Origin: CAWGJC01 sp965276665
GTDB lineage: Bacteria; Pseudomonadota; Alphaproteobacteria; Acetobacterales; Acetobacteraceae
DNA: 64,000 nucleotides
Direction: 5' to 3'
Assembly (NCBI GenBank): GCA_965276665.1
Contig: OZ255620.1
Coordinates: 2,480,001-2,544,000 of the forward strand
In this document: positions 1 to 8,743 of the stretch, in pieces
Position numbering within the stretch: the first letter of the stretch is position 1
Layout of the letters: each line of letters opens with the position of its first letter
Notes under the pieces: generated by a model
The model's input: the letters and a program-made list of their open reading frames with translations, nothing else
Database searches by the model: none
Told to the model about the DNA's origin: nothing
Made by a program: the position numbers and the translations under genes

Positions 1-294
1 CATGCTGCCGTCGGCGGCCGGCCCGGCATCGGGGCCGGCATCGGGCCGGCGGTCGGGGGCGAAGAGCGGGCGGGCGAGCGTGTCGCCGAGCGGCGAACCG
101 TCCAAGGTGGCGTGCAAGGGGGTGGCTTGCGATGGGACGGGGGGTGGCGGTGTTGCCTCCCCCGCCGCCGCGCGCACCAGCGGCGGGGGCGGCGCCACGC
201 CGGGCAGCATGTCCGCCGCGACCATCGAGGCGAGTCCGGCGGAGGCGAGCAGGAGCGCGCCGGTCGCCGAGAGCGTGATCGGCCGGCCGATCAC
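1..294 (-). CDS. Partial protein resembling a type II secretion accessory (GspN/PulC-like) factor
   Basis: The gene runs off the left edge; 98 residues are visible from a GTG start that overlaps the TGA of the metal ATPase by 4 bases (GTGA), so translation is probably coupled. The N-terminus has one hydrophobic segment (about residues 8-24), so the protein is probably anchored in or exported across the inner membrane. A proline/alanine-rich linker follows, then the motif LARPLFAPDRRP at about residues 72-83. Motifs of this kind are typical of type II secretion N/C-like proteins in alphaproteobacteria. The function is inferred from that motif alone; the rest of the protein lies outside the window. 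It is too short and too close to the edge for a firm family call. Confidence 0.55.
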   Translation of the reverse strand, partial: MIGRPITLSATGALLLASAGLASMVAADMLPGVAPPPPLVRAAAGEATPPPPVPSQATPLHATLDGSPLGDTLARPLFAPDRRPDAGPDAGPAADGSM

Positions 295-2237
295 GCGATG
301 CGCCGCATCGCGGCCTGGCCGGACGGGTGGACCGAACCCTGTCCCTGGCGGGTTTCGTCGAACAGCAGCAGCCGGCCGGCATTGGCGATGCCGGCGAAGG
401 TGCTGAGATTGTGCAGCAGCGCGGCGACGATCGCCCCTTCCGCGCCGAGCAGGCCGAACGCCGCCAGCACGATCAGCACAAAGGTCCAGCCGAGCCCCAT
501 GCCGACATTCATGTGGATGGTGGCGCGGCATCGGCGGCTCAGCCGGATGCAGGTGGCGAGCCGGCGCAGGTCGCCGGTCATCAGCACGAGATCGGCCGAC
601 GCGAGCGCGACGTCGGTGCCTTTCACCCCCATGGCGATGCCGACCGCGCCCGCCTTCAGCGCGAGCGAATCGTTGATGCCGTCGCCCACCACCAACGGCC
701 GGAAGCCCTGGTCGAGCTCGGCCAGCACGCGATGCATCTTCTGCTCGGGGAGCGCCTCGGCGCAGATATCGCCGATCTCGAGCGCGGCGCCGACCCGCTC
801 GGCGACCCGCCGGCGGTCTCCGGTGAGCAGCACCTGGCGCTCGAGGCCGAGGCCCCGCAATGCCTGCATGGCGCTTCTCGCCTCGGGCCGCGGCTCGTCG
901 GCCAGCAGCAGCCAGCCGAGGAATTTTCCGGCCCGCGCGACGCCGGCGATCGGGCCGTCATGATCGGGCGCCGGGCCGGTGTCGAACCCGGCGAACATTT
1001 CCGGCCGGCCGATCGCGACCGCGTCGCCAGCGAGGGTCGCGCGAACGCCGAAGCCGGGCTCCTCCCGGATCGCGGCGAGCGGCAGGCGGTCGGGCGTCGC
1101 CCCGGCGAGCGCGCGGCTCACCGGGTGGCTGCTCGCCGCCCCGAGCGAGGCGGCGAGCGTCACCATCGCCTCCCGCCCGACCGCTCCCGCCGGCAGCACG
1201 CCGGTCAGCGAGAGCTCGCCGAGCGTCACCGTCCCGGTCTTGTCGACCACCACCGAGGTGACTTCCGCGAGCTGCTCGAGGAAGGCCGAGCCCTTGATCA
1301 GGATGCCGTGCCGCGCCGCCACCGCGATCGCCGCCACCGCCGTCGCGGGCGCGGCCAGCACCAGCGCGCAGGGGCAGGAGGCGACGAGCACCGCCAGCAT
1401 GTCCTCGGTATTGCCGGTGGCGAACCACACGCCGGCGGCGATCAGCAGGATCAGCGCCATGTATTGCCCGGCATAGTGCTCGAGCAGCCGGGTCACCGGC
1501 GGCTTCGCCCGCTCGGCGGTCTGCATCAGCCCGATGATCTTGCCGAGCGTGGTCTCGCCGCCCACCCGCGTCACCGCGACGACCAGCCTGCCATCCACGT
1601 TGATCGAGCCGGCGAGCGCGGTGTCGCCCTCGCCCACCTCGACCGGCACGCTCTCGCCGGTGAGCGAGGCGGTGTCGAGGCTGGAGCGGCCCTGGCGGAT
1701 GGTGCCGTCCGCCGGCACGCGGTCGCCGGCGCGCAGCTCGATGGTGTCGCCCGCCGCGAGCCGGCCGGAGGGGATTGTCTCCACCGTGCCGTCGGCGCGC
1801 AGGCGGCGCGCGGTGGTGTCCACCAGCCGCCCGAGCGCGCGGATCGCCTCCTGCGAGCCGAGCAGGCTGCGCTCCTCCAGCACGTGGCCGATCAGCATCA
1901 GGATCGGCAACAGCGCCGCGGTCATCAGGTCGCCGGTCGCCCAGGCGGCGATCAGCGCGACGGCGACGAGCTGGTCCGTCATGCCGTGCAGGGTCGGGTG
2001 ACGCAGGCTGGCCCAGGCGGCGGCGGCGACCGGCACCGTCACCAGCACCGCGGCGAGCCCGGCGATCAGCTGCGCGACCGCTTCCTCGTCGGGCAGCGCG
2101 AGGCGCCAGATCACCGCGACCACCAGCAGCCCGACCGCGATCATCGCGAGCGTGATGCGCGCGGCGAGCGAGAGTCTTTCCCCGCGCAACAGGATAGCGG
2201 GCGCCTCGACGGCCGCGCCCATCGTGGTGACGCTCAT
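291..2237 (-). CDS. P1B-type heavy-metal translocating ATPase
   Basis: ATP-driven transition-metal transporter of the inner membrane. All core motifs are visible: TGES at 193-196 (actuator), the metal-site CPC at 288-290 in a membrane helix, the phosphorylated Asp332 in DKTGT, HP at 371-372, and GDGIND at 518-523. It has 648 residues and lacks the usual N-terminal CxxC metal-binding domain, with only about 25 residues before the first helix. The last membrane helix carries HNLST (609-613) where Zn/Cd pumps usually have an Asp-Gly motif and Cu pumps a Met-Ser-Ser motif, so the ion cannot be assigned. The ATG has a GAGGAG about 7 bases upstream. It follows three SPFH genes and is coupled to the partial gene downstream. 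Confidence 0.93.
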   Translation of the reverse strand: MSVTTMGAAVEAPAILLRGERLSLAARITLAMIAVGLLVVAVIWRLALPDEEAVAQLIAGLAAVLVTVPVAAAAWASLRHPTLHGMTDQLVAVALIAAWATGDLMTAALLPILMLIGHVLEERSLLGSQEAIRALGRLVDTTARRLRADGTVETIPSGRLAAGDTIELRAGDRVPADGTIRQGRSSLDTASLTGESVPVEVGEGDTALAGSINVDGRLVVAVTRVGGETTLGKIIGLMQTAERAKPPVTRLLEHYAGQYMALILLIAAGVWFATGNTEDMLAVLVASCPCALVLAAPATAVAAIAVAARHGILIKGSAFLEQLAEVTSVVVDKTGTVTLGELSLTGVLPAGAVGREAMVTLAASLGAASSHPVSRALAGATPDRLPLAAIREEPGFGVRATLAGDAVAIGRPEMFAGFDTGPAPDHDGPIAGVARAGKFLGWLLLADEPRPEARSAMQALRGLGLERQVLLTGDRRRVAERVGAALEIGDICAEALPEQKMHRVLAELDQGFRPLVVGDGINDSLALKAGAVGIAMGVKGTDVALASADLVLMTGDLRRLATCIRLSRRCRATIHMNVGMGLGWTFVLIVLAAFGLLGAEGAIVAALLHNLSTFAGIANAGRLLLFDETRQGQGSVHPSGQAAMRRIA

Positions 2238-2244
2238 CGGCGGC

Positions 2245-2274
2245 TCCTCATTGGCCAGGTCCTCATTGGCCAGG
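2245..2274. repeat. 15 bp tandem duplication
   Basis: The 15-mer TCCTCATTGGCCAGG occurs twice head to tail between the SPFH gene and the metal ATPase. It covers the last codons and stop of the SPFH gene, and each copy carries AATGAGGA on the minus strand. The duplication therefore repeats both a stop codon and a ribosome-binding-like element. Confidence 0.85.
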
Positions 2275-3354
2275 TCCGGGCAAAAGCAATCGCTGGCCGC
2301 TCCGCATGTCGATCGCGGTCACCTGCCCGGCCTGCCGCATGATGCCGGCGATGCGCTGGCGGTATTCCTCGGCGAGCAGCCCGTCGCGGGTCTGCGGCGT
2401 GATCCGCGCCTCCAGCGCCGCCACGCCGGCGGTGTCCGCCGTCGCGCCGCGGATGCGCTCATCCGCCGCGGCGGAGGCCTCGGCGAGCACCCGGTCGCGG
2501 TCGCGCTGCGCCTGCTGGCTGATCCGCGCCGCATCGGTGCGCGCCGCCGCCGCCGTCTGGTCGGCGACCTGGGAGGCGGTGAGCACCGCGTCGAACGCGG
2601 TCTTGGCGACCGGCGGCAGCACGGCCACGAGATCGATGCGGCTCACCGTCACGCCGAGATCGACGCCGCGCGTGCGCAGCTCGGCGATCCGCCGGTTGAT
2701 CGCATCGGCGAGCTGGCCGCGCAGCGCCGCGCGCCGCTGGTTGAGATCGGCCGCGTCCTGCGCCCCGGCCACCGCGTCCTGGTCCGGCGTCGCGACGAGG
2801 AAATCGTCGAGCGGCCGGGTCGCCGCACTCGCCACCGCGCTCGCGAGATAGAGCCGGTGCAGCGCCGGCTCGACATGCGATTCCGCCAGGTAATAGGCCG
2901 CCGGATCGACGATCTCGTAATAGAGCGTGCCGTCGAGCTGGACCACGTTGCCGTCGCCGGTCAGCAGATAGGCGGCGTTGTCGGCATCCTTGTCGGGGCG
3001 GATATGGATGATGTCGTCATTCGGCTCGAAATGCACATCGGTCTCCTCGGAGACGATGCCGGAGGGTTCGGCCGCGACCTTGAGCGCCACCTGTCGGTCG
3101 CGCGCCGGCAGCAGGCGCACCGTCTCGACCGGGGACGGCCAGGCGAGCAGCAGGCCGGATTCCTGCACGCGGTTCACCCGGCCGAAGCGCAGCACCACCG
3201 CGCGGCTGTCGGGCGGCACCTGCCGGACATTGCTGAGCCCCCAGGCGGCGGCGCCGAGCCCGACCGCGAGGTAGAGCGCGAGAAACCCGATCCGCACCGA
3301 TTGCGCGAGCGGACCCGGGATGTCCGCGCCGCGCCGGGGAAGCGCGGCGCTCAT
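2263..3354 (-). CDS. SPFH/band-7 protein, HflC-like
   Basis: A 363-residue membrane-anchored SPFH protein. It has one transmembrane helix at about 22-43, then a band-7 core with the typical PPDSRAVVLRFGRV entry strand, then an alanine/arginine-rich helical tail (about 260-330). Family members form large ring or vault assemblies that often modulate the FtsH protease; HflK/HflC is the reference pair. Here the neighbours are two more SPFH genes upstream (4-base overlap with the preceding one) and a metal ATPase 25 bases downstream, not hfq/hflX. It is thus a paralogue of hflC rather than the housekeeping gene. The partner and target are inferred only from context. Confidence 0.85.
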   Translation of the reverse strand: MSAALPRRGADIPGPLAQSVRIGFLALYLAVGLGAAAWGLSNVRQVPPDSRAVVLRFGRVNRVQESGLLLAWPSPVETVRLLPARDRQVALKVAAEPSGIVSEETDVHFEPNDDIIHIRPDKDADNAAYLLTGDGNVVQLDGTLYYEIVDPAAYYLAESHVEPALHRLYLASAVASAATRPLDDFLVATPDQDAVAGAQDAADLNQRRAALRGQLADAINRRIAELRTRGVDLGVTVSRIDLVAVLPPVAKTAFDAVLTASQVADQTAAAARTDAARISQQAQRDRDRVLAEASAAADERIRGATADTAGVAALEARITPQTRDGLLAEEYRQRIAGIMRQAGQVTAIDMRSGQRLLLPGPGQ

Positions 3355-4409
3355 CGCGGCACGCGGCCCTCGTTCAGCGCGACCGGCCCGTTCGGCGGCG
3401 GCGGGCCGTCCGCCGTAGGCGCGGCGGGCGTCAGCCCGGGCGGCCCCTGCACCAGCACGTCGAAGGGTGCGGCATCGGTGCGCAGGATCATCTTCGTCCG
3501 CGGCCCGACCACCGCGCTCACCGTGTCGAGCGAGCGCAGCAGCATGTAGAGCGAGGGATCGCGGTCATACGCCGCGGCGTAGATCTCCGCCGCCTTCTGG
3601 CGCGACCGCGCCTCGATCCCGGCCGCCTCGGCGCGCGCATCCGCCGCGGTGATACGGGAATCGCGCGCCGCGTCGGAGCGGATGCCGGCGGCGATCCGCA
3701 ACCCTTCGGCGGTGCGCTCGGCGGCCACCGTCTCGCGCTCGGCCCGCATGCGCGCGACCGTCGCGGCCAGCGTCTCCGCCGGCAGGCTCAGCCGCTCGAC
3801 GCCGACCTGCCGCACGCTGATGCCGTAGATGTCGAGCACCTGCCGCGCGACGTTCTCGCGCACCTCGTTCTCGAACGCGGTGAGCCGCACCTTCGCGGGG
3901 TCGGTGTTGACGAGATCGGTGAGATCGTAATTACTCGCGCTGATCTGCAGCACCGAGCCCACCAGGCTGCGCAGCTGGCGCGCCGCCTCGTCCGGGTCGT
4001 TGTGCACCGCGCGCAGGTATTGCCGGATGCGCGCCGGGTCGGACGGCACCTCCCAGGCGAGATAGGCCTGCACCAGCACGCGCAGCCCGTCGCGCGTGCC
4101 GACATCCTGCAGCCCGCTCGAGGTGGTGCGCACGCGCAGGTCGACCGGCACCGTGCTCTCGATCGGCGCCGGCAGCTTCCAGGCGAGGCCCGGGCGCTGG
4201 ATCACGCGCACCGGATTGCCGAACTCGGTCACCACCACCGCCTGCCCGGCGCTCACCATCACCAGCGAGGAGGTGGCGATCGCGGCGGCGACGATCACGC
4301 CGGCGATGCCGAAACGGATGCCGGCGCGCAACCTCGCGCGGCGGCCGCGCGGCATCTCCTCGGTGCCGAGAAAGGCGGCGGTGTCGGTGAGGATCGGGTC
4401 GTGGTTCAT
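3351..4409 (-). CDS. SPFH/band-7 protein, HflK/HflC-like
   Basis: The second SPFH protein of the cluster (352 residues). It has a short cytoplasmic N-terminus, a transmembrane helix at about 32-54, a band-7 domain beginning near VSAGQAVVVTEFGNPVR, and a helical region with many Ala, Glu and Arg residues (about 215-280). The C-terminus is proline-rich. It overlaps both neighbours by 4 bases (ATGA), the pattern expected of subunits made in fixed ratio. The likely role is as one subunit of a hetero-oligomeric membrane scaffold with the two flanking SPFH proteins. The specific substrate is unknown. Confidence 0.85.
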   Translation of the reverse strand: MNHDPILTDTAAFLGTEEMPRGRRARLRAGIRFGIAGVIVAAAIATSSLVMVSAGQAVVVTEFGNPVRVIQRPGLAWKLPAPIESTVPVDLRVRTTSSGLQDVGTRDGLRVLVQAYLAWEVPSDPARIRQYLRAVHNDPDEAARQLRSLVGSVLQISASNYDLTDLVNTDPAKVRLTAFENEVRENVARQVLDIYGISVRQVGVERLSLPAETLAATVARMRAERETVAAERTAEGLRIAAGIRSDAARDSRITAADARAEAAGIEARSRQKAAEIYAAAYDRDPSLYMLLRSLDTVSAVVGPRTKMILRTDAAPFDVLVQGPPGLTPAAPTADGPPPPNGPVALNEGRVPR

Positions 4410-6397
4410 TTCTGCATCTCCGCCGTGCCGGTCGCGAGCGGATCGCTGCCCGGGGGCCGCAGGTCGAGCGTCGGCGCCGAGGCGCCGGCGAGACGGTGAT
4501 CGACGAGTTCGAGCGAGGATTGCGCCAGCGCGGCGCGGAGATCGGCGAAATACCGCTCGACCAGGAAAGCGCGGCCAGCGGCGCGATACGCATCGTCATC
4601 CGCGCGCATCTGCCGCAACTGCACCTCGGCGGCGCCGATCTCGGCCGCCGCTCCCGCATCGGCATCGGCGATGGTCTGCGCCGCGTCGCGCCGCGCGATG
4701 CTGGCCGTGCTCTCGGCGCGGCCGCGCTCCTCGGCGATGCTGGTGCGCGCGGCGATCTCGGCGGCCTGCACCGCGCGATACGCCGCCGCCGCGCCGCCCG
4801 GCGGATGCAGCGCCTCGATCACCACCGCGACGACCTCCACGCCGGAGGACAGGTGGTCGAGCTCGGATTGCAGATTGCTGCGCAACCCGCGCGCGATCCG
4901 GTCGCGATTCTCGCCGAGCGCGTCGTTCAGCGTGCGGTCGGCGAAGAAATGCGCGAGCAGCCGGCCGGCGACCGTGCTCACCAGCCGCGCCGGCGCCACG
5001 TCGTCATACAACGCGTGCCGCGCCGAGGCGTCGTCGAGCCCGATCCGGTAGAGCACGCGCAGATTGACGCTGACCGTCTCGAAGCTCTGCCGCCCGGACA
5101 CTTTGGAGGCGATGATGTAGGACACGTCGGTGTCGAGCGCCTGGTCCCACAGCCGGTTGGCGCTCGCCGGCGCCGGGCCCTCGGCCGAGGAGGTGTCGGG
5201 CGCCGGCGGCGCCGCGGCCTGCGCGCCGTCGCCGAAACTCACCTCGACCGAATGCACCACGCCGTATTCGACGCGCCGCACCCGGCCGAACGGCCAGGGC
5301 AGCAGCAGGTGCAGACCCGGTTTCAGGATCGCGACCGGCGCGCCGAGCCGCTCGTAGGAGCCGCGCTGGTCGAGCCCGATCTCGGTGAGCCCGGTCAGAC
5401 CCCAGCCGATCACCAGCATCAGCAGCAGCACCGGCGGAAACGCGCGGCGCGTGTAGGAGAGCGCCCAGCTCCGCGCGAAATCGATGCCGAACCGCTCGCG
5501 GATCGTCGCCGCGATCGCGGTGGGCGAGGCGCCCGCCGGCTGCAGCAGCGTGGCGAGGAAACTGCCGATCGAGGCGCGCGCCGCCTCCGGCTCGGGCGGC
5601 GGCAGGAAGCAGAGCCCGATGCCGCGCATCGCGAGCTCGGCGGCGATGCCGAGCAGAAATCCGCACGCGCCGATGCGCGCCCAATGCGTCCAGGGAGCGG
5701 CGAGGCCGAGCCCGTCGGCGAGCGCCAGCAGCGCGGACATCAGGCAGGCGGCGATCGGCACGGCGAGCATCGCGCGCAGGCGCGGCGCTTCCGGCAGCAC
5801 GAGCGGATCGGTGCCGGCGAAAACGCGTTCGGCGACCAGCAGCGGAAAGCCGAGCACCAGCGCCGCGCCCGCAAGGCCGAACCAGATTTGCGGCGCGAGC
5901 GCGACGGGCGGCGCCGGCATCGGCCAGAACCGCGCGATCGCCAGCGCGGCCAGCGCGGCCCCGCCGATCAGCCGCACCGCCTGCGGCCGCCGCGCGGCGG
6001 CCGAGACCGGAAGGTATTCGGAGACACGCCGCCGCGGCAGCAACCGGCGCCAGCGTCCCGCTTGCCTCACCGTGGGCGAGGACAAGGAAACACTCAGCCA
6101 GCGGGCGCGCGCGATCTGCGACGTGGCGAACAGCGCCGTCGCGGCGAGCAGCAACGCGCCGCAGAGAATGGCGGGGATGCCGGTCGGCGCCAGCGCCCGG
6201 ACGATCGGCAAAGCGCGCAGCGCCGGCAGCAGCATCGCGGCCGCGATCGCGACCGCGAGCGAAAACTCAAAGGCGAGCGCCCGGCGCAGCGGTGCGAGCA
6301 TGCGGCGCGCCTCGACGAAGGCGGCGCTGCGGGAGAATTCCGGCGGCCGGTCGGCGCCGCTCTCATTCCGTTCGGTCACCGGCACCTCGATTGTCAA
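4406..6397 (-). CDS. Polytopic membrane domain fused to SPFH domain (HflK family)
   Basis: First gene of the cluster, 663 residues, about twice the size of normal HflK. Residues about 35-290 hold several hydrophobic segments, so the N-terminal half is a multi-pass membrane domain. A further helix at about 305-325 leads into the band-7 core (ILKPGLHLLLPWPFGRVRRV, about 335-355) and a long helical tail. An Ala/Pro/Ser insertion interrupts the core near 380-400. The family link to HflK is from the SPFH half; the N-terminal half is not recognised. It overlaps the next SPFH gene by 4 bases. It may be the anchor or partner-binding subunit of the assembly, which is an inference. Confidence 0.8.
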   Translation of the reverse strand: MTIEVPVTERNESGADRPPEFSRSAAFVEARRMLAPLRRALAFEFSLAVAIAAAMLLPALRALPIVRALAPTGIPAILCGALLLAATALFATSQIARARWLSVSLSSPTVRQAGRWRRLLPRRRVSEYLPVSAAARRPQAVRLIGGAALAALAIARFWPMPAPPVALAPQIWFGLAGAALVLGFPLLVAERVFAGTDPLVLPEAPRLRAMLAVPIAACLMSALLALADGLGLAAPWTHWARIGACGFLLGIAAELAMRGIGLCFLPPPEPEAARASIGSFLATLLQPAGASPTAIAATIRERFGIDFARSWALSYTRRAFPPVLLLMLVIGWGLTGLTEIGLDQRGSYERLGAPVAILKPGLHLLLPWPFGRVRRVEYGVVHSVEVSFGDGAQAAAPPAPDTSSAEGPAPASANRLWDQALDTDVSYIIASKVSGRQSFETVSVNLRVLYRIGLDDASARHALYDDVAPARLVSTVAGRLLAHFFADRTLNDALGENRDRIARGLRSNLQSELDHLSSGVEVVAVVIEALHPPGGAAAAYRAVQAAEIAARTSIAEERGRAESTASIARRDAAQTIADADAGAAAEIGAAEVQLRQMRADDDAYRAAGRAFLVERYFADLRAALAQSSLELVDHRLAGASAPTLDLRPPGSDPLATGTAEMQK

Positions 6398-6447
6398 ATC
6401 GTCATTCTCGAAAATTCATCGTCGGCAGGCGGAAGAAACCGGCAGAG

Positions 6448-6478
6448 CCGGCCCCGCGGATCGCTCCGCGGAGACCGG
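6448..6478 (-). terminator. Possible terminator of the phosphoesterase gene
   Basis: A perfect 6 bp stem CCGCGG (6454-6459 with 6466-6471) is extended by an outer CCGG/CCGG pairing across a small internal loop. It is followed on the minus strand by GGTTTCTTC. It lies between the stop of the phosphoesterase and the start of the SPFH gene. Confidence 0.4.
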
Positions 6479-6519
6479 CCCCACCTTTGTCGACGCGAAG
6501 TCGTGGTCAAGAACAGGCG

Positions 6520-8481
6520 TTACTTCGCCGACGAGAAGTCGAACATGTCCGACAGGTCGCCGATCGCCGGCCCGTTGATCGGCGCGTAGGGATTAGCGCT
6601 GGTCTGATTCGGGTTCGGCAGGTTGTCGCGGCTCACGCTGGAGACCGGCGGGAGCTTCCAGTTCTTCTCGACGAACTTCAGGAACGAAACCTGGTCGGTG
6701 TAGGAGTGGCTGATCCGACCGGCCGGCGCGAAGGGAGAAACCACCATCGCCGGAATGCGGGTGCCGTCGCCGAAGAAGTCGAGCTGCTGGATGTAGCCGC
6801 TATCCCAGTATCCGCCACCCTCGTCGAAGGTGATCAGGATCGCGGTGTCCTTCCAGATAGCCGGATGCGCCTGCACGTACTCGACGATGTTCTGGCTGAA
6901 CGCTTCGAACAGGTCGAGCTTGGAGGAGGCCGGATGACCGTCGAGCAGCCCGTCCGGCTTCACGATGGAGACCGCCGGCAGCGTGCCGTTCTTGATGTCC
7001 TCGTAGAGGTTCGGAACATCCTTCAGATGCTCCTCGCGCTGCGCGGGCTTCGACATGATGCTGGTCGAGTAGAGGAACGGGTTGCAGATGTTGCAGTAGA
7101 TGGAACCGAGATCGCTGCTCGGATCCTTCACGAAATTGTCCCAGCCCGCGCCATAGTAGCGCCATGAGACGTTGTGCGCGTTCAGGTCGTCGCCGATCGT
7201 CGGCGTGGACGAGGGCGGAATGGTGAAGGTCGAGGTGTTGACCGTGCCATCGCCGTTATAGCCCGGGTTGTAGTTGTTCAGCAGGTAGTAGGCGTGCGGC
7301 GCGCAGTTGGGGTTCGGCTTGGAGGGCAGGGCCGCTAGATAGGCGAGCACCGGGGCCACACCCGGCGCGGACGCGTCCGAGCAGTTGCTGTAGGAACCGC
7401 CGCTATAACCGTCCTGCACCCACCAATTGTTGGTGCCGGATTGCGCGTTCGGGTTCTCGATCTGGTTCTGCGGCGGCGTCGCGATATGGCCTTCGCCGTC
7501 CGAGTAGTAATCGGCCAGGCCGGTGCCGATCGCGACGTGGTTCGCGCCGGTGCCGCCATGGATCGACTGATGGAAATTGTCGCTCATGGAATAGTGGTCG
7601 GCGAGGTATTTGAAGTACGGCGCGTCGCCCTCGAACATGTTGTAGAAGCCCATCGAGGTCGCGCCCTCACCGGTGGTCTCGTCGGTGAAGTTCGCCGGCT
7701 GCGGCTTGCCGTTATTGCCGGCGCCGATCGTCGTCTCGACCCACGGGAACAGATCGTTCAGGCAGCCCGACGGGTTGGCGTTGGTGATGTGCGAGATCGC
7801 GCAATCGGTCTCCTGGTGCATCTGGTAGAAGCGGTGCACCGGGCTCGCCGTGTACGCATCGTATTCGAGATGCGGGCTGGTGATCTGGAACGGCCCGTTC
7901 GGCAGGTGATTAACGTTCAGGATGCGCTGATCCGGCACGTCGCTGGCCTGGTTGCTCGACCCCGTGGTCAGCAGCCGGAACTGGCTCGGCGCGATGCCGT
8001 CATGGACCTGCGCCTCGAGCTGCTCCACCGCCTGGATGGTGCGGAACGGCGGCGGGTTCTCGTCGGACGAGGCGGCGGGCGAGCCGTCCGTGCTCGGCGG
8101 CGGCAGCGTCGCGTACGGGGTCTTGCCGGTCGGCGCGATCTGGTAGGTCGAGGTGTCCTGCGCCTGCTGCTGCGCGGCGCTGCGGAAGTTCGCGCCCGGC
8201 GTGCCGTCCTTCAGCACGATGCCCTCGGAGAGCAGGTTGTTCACGCTCTGGCCGGGCTTCGGCTGATAGGTCGCGAACACATGATCGAAGCTGCGGTTCT
8301 CGCCGATGATCATGATGACGTGCTTGATCGGCGTCGTCGTGTTGCCGTCATTCGGGCCGACGGTCGCCGCGGCGGCGGGCGCGGTCTGCGCGAAAGCCTG
8401 GATTGGGGTGAGCGTCGTTGTCGAAATGGCGACGGCGGCGACAAGCGAGCACATTCTGCGCCCGTTGCAAGTGTATCTCAT
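6520..8481 (-). CDS. Secreted phosphoesterase (phospholipase C/acid phosphatase family)
   Basis: A 653-residue exported enzyme of the phosphoesterase family that includes bacterial phospholipases C and AcpA-type acid phosphatases. A signal peptide is visible (hydrophobic stretch about 11-30, ending AFAQT). The hallmark GENRSFDH sits at 60-67. Further conserved patches are TFDEGGGYWD and IPAMVVSPFAPAGRISHSYT in the C-terminal third, which carry metal and phosphate ligands in this family. It hydrolyses a phosphate mono- or diester in the periplasm or outside the cell; substrate choice cannot be read from the sequence. It stands alone on the minus strand with its own 260-base upstream region and a candidate terminator. 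Confidence 0.9.
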   Translation of the reverse strand: MRYTCNGRRMCSLVAAVAISTTTLTPIQAFAQTAPAAAATVGPNDGNTTTPIKHVIMIIGENRSFDHVFATYQPKPGQSVNNLLSEGIVLKDGTPGANFRSAAQQQAQDTSTYQIAPTGKTPYATLPPPSTDGSPAASSDENPPPFRTIQAVEQLEAQVHDGIAPSQFRLLTTGSSNQASDVPDQRILNVNHLPNGPFQITSPHLEYDAYTASPVHRFYQMHQETDCAISHITNANPSGCLNDLFPWVETTIGAGNNGKPQPANFTDETTGEGATSMGFYNMFEGDAPYFKYLADHYSMSDNFHQSIHGGTGANHVAIGTGLADYYSDGEGHIATPPQNQIENPNAQSGTNNWWVQDGYSGGSYSNCSDASAPGVAPVLAYLAALPSKPNPNCAPHAYYLLNNYNPGYNGDGTVNTSTFTIPPSSTPTIGDDLNAHNVSWRYYGAGWDNFVKDPSSDLGSIYCNICNPFLYSTSIMSKPAQREEHLKDVPNLYEDIKNGTLPAVSIVKPDGLLDGHPASSKLDLFEAFSQNIVEYVQAHPAIWKDTAILITFDEGGGYWDSGYIQQLDFFGDGTRIPAMVVSPFAPAGRISHSYTDQVSFLKFVEKNWKLPPVSSVSRDNLPNPNQTSANPYAPINGPAIGDLSDMFDFSSAK

Positions 8482-8743
8482 GAATCCCCCGAACGGAGTT
8501 GTTGAATGGACGCGGCGCCCCGCGACATCGATGGCGCGCGACCGTTGCCGGGCGCACGGGAACCAAAGTTGCGCAAGCGACCTTTCTGGCAGATGACAAG
8601 GCGGTTAGACGGGCGGACCCTAGGGTCGCACCGATCAGCGCATCATCACGGTCAGCTTGCAGTTTGATGAAATTAGCGTTGCCGGCGCGGAACCCGGCGA
8701 ACCACTGGACAGCCCGGCGCGAACACTCGCGCGCGGCGGCAAA

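Noticed and set aside
2263..6397. Housekeeping hflK-hflC operon
   Set aside because: There are three SPFH genes, one with an extra membrane domain, and no degP, hfq or hflX neighbours; the metal ATPase context points to a paralogous cluster.
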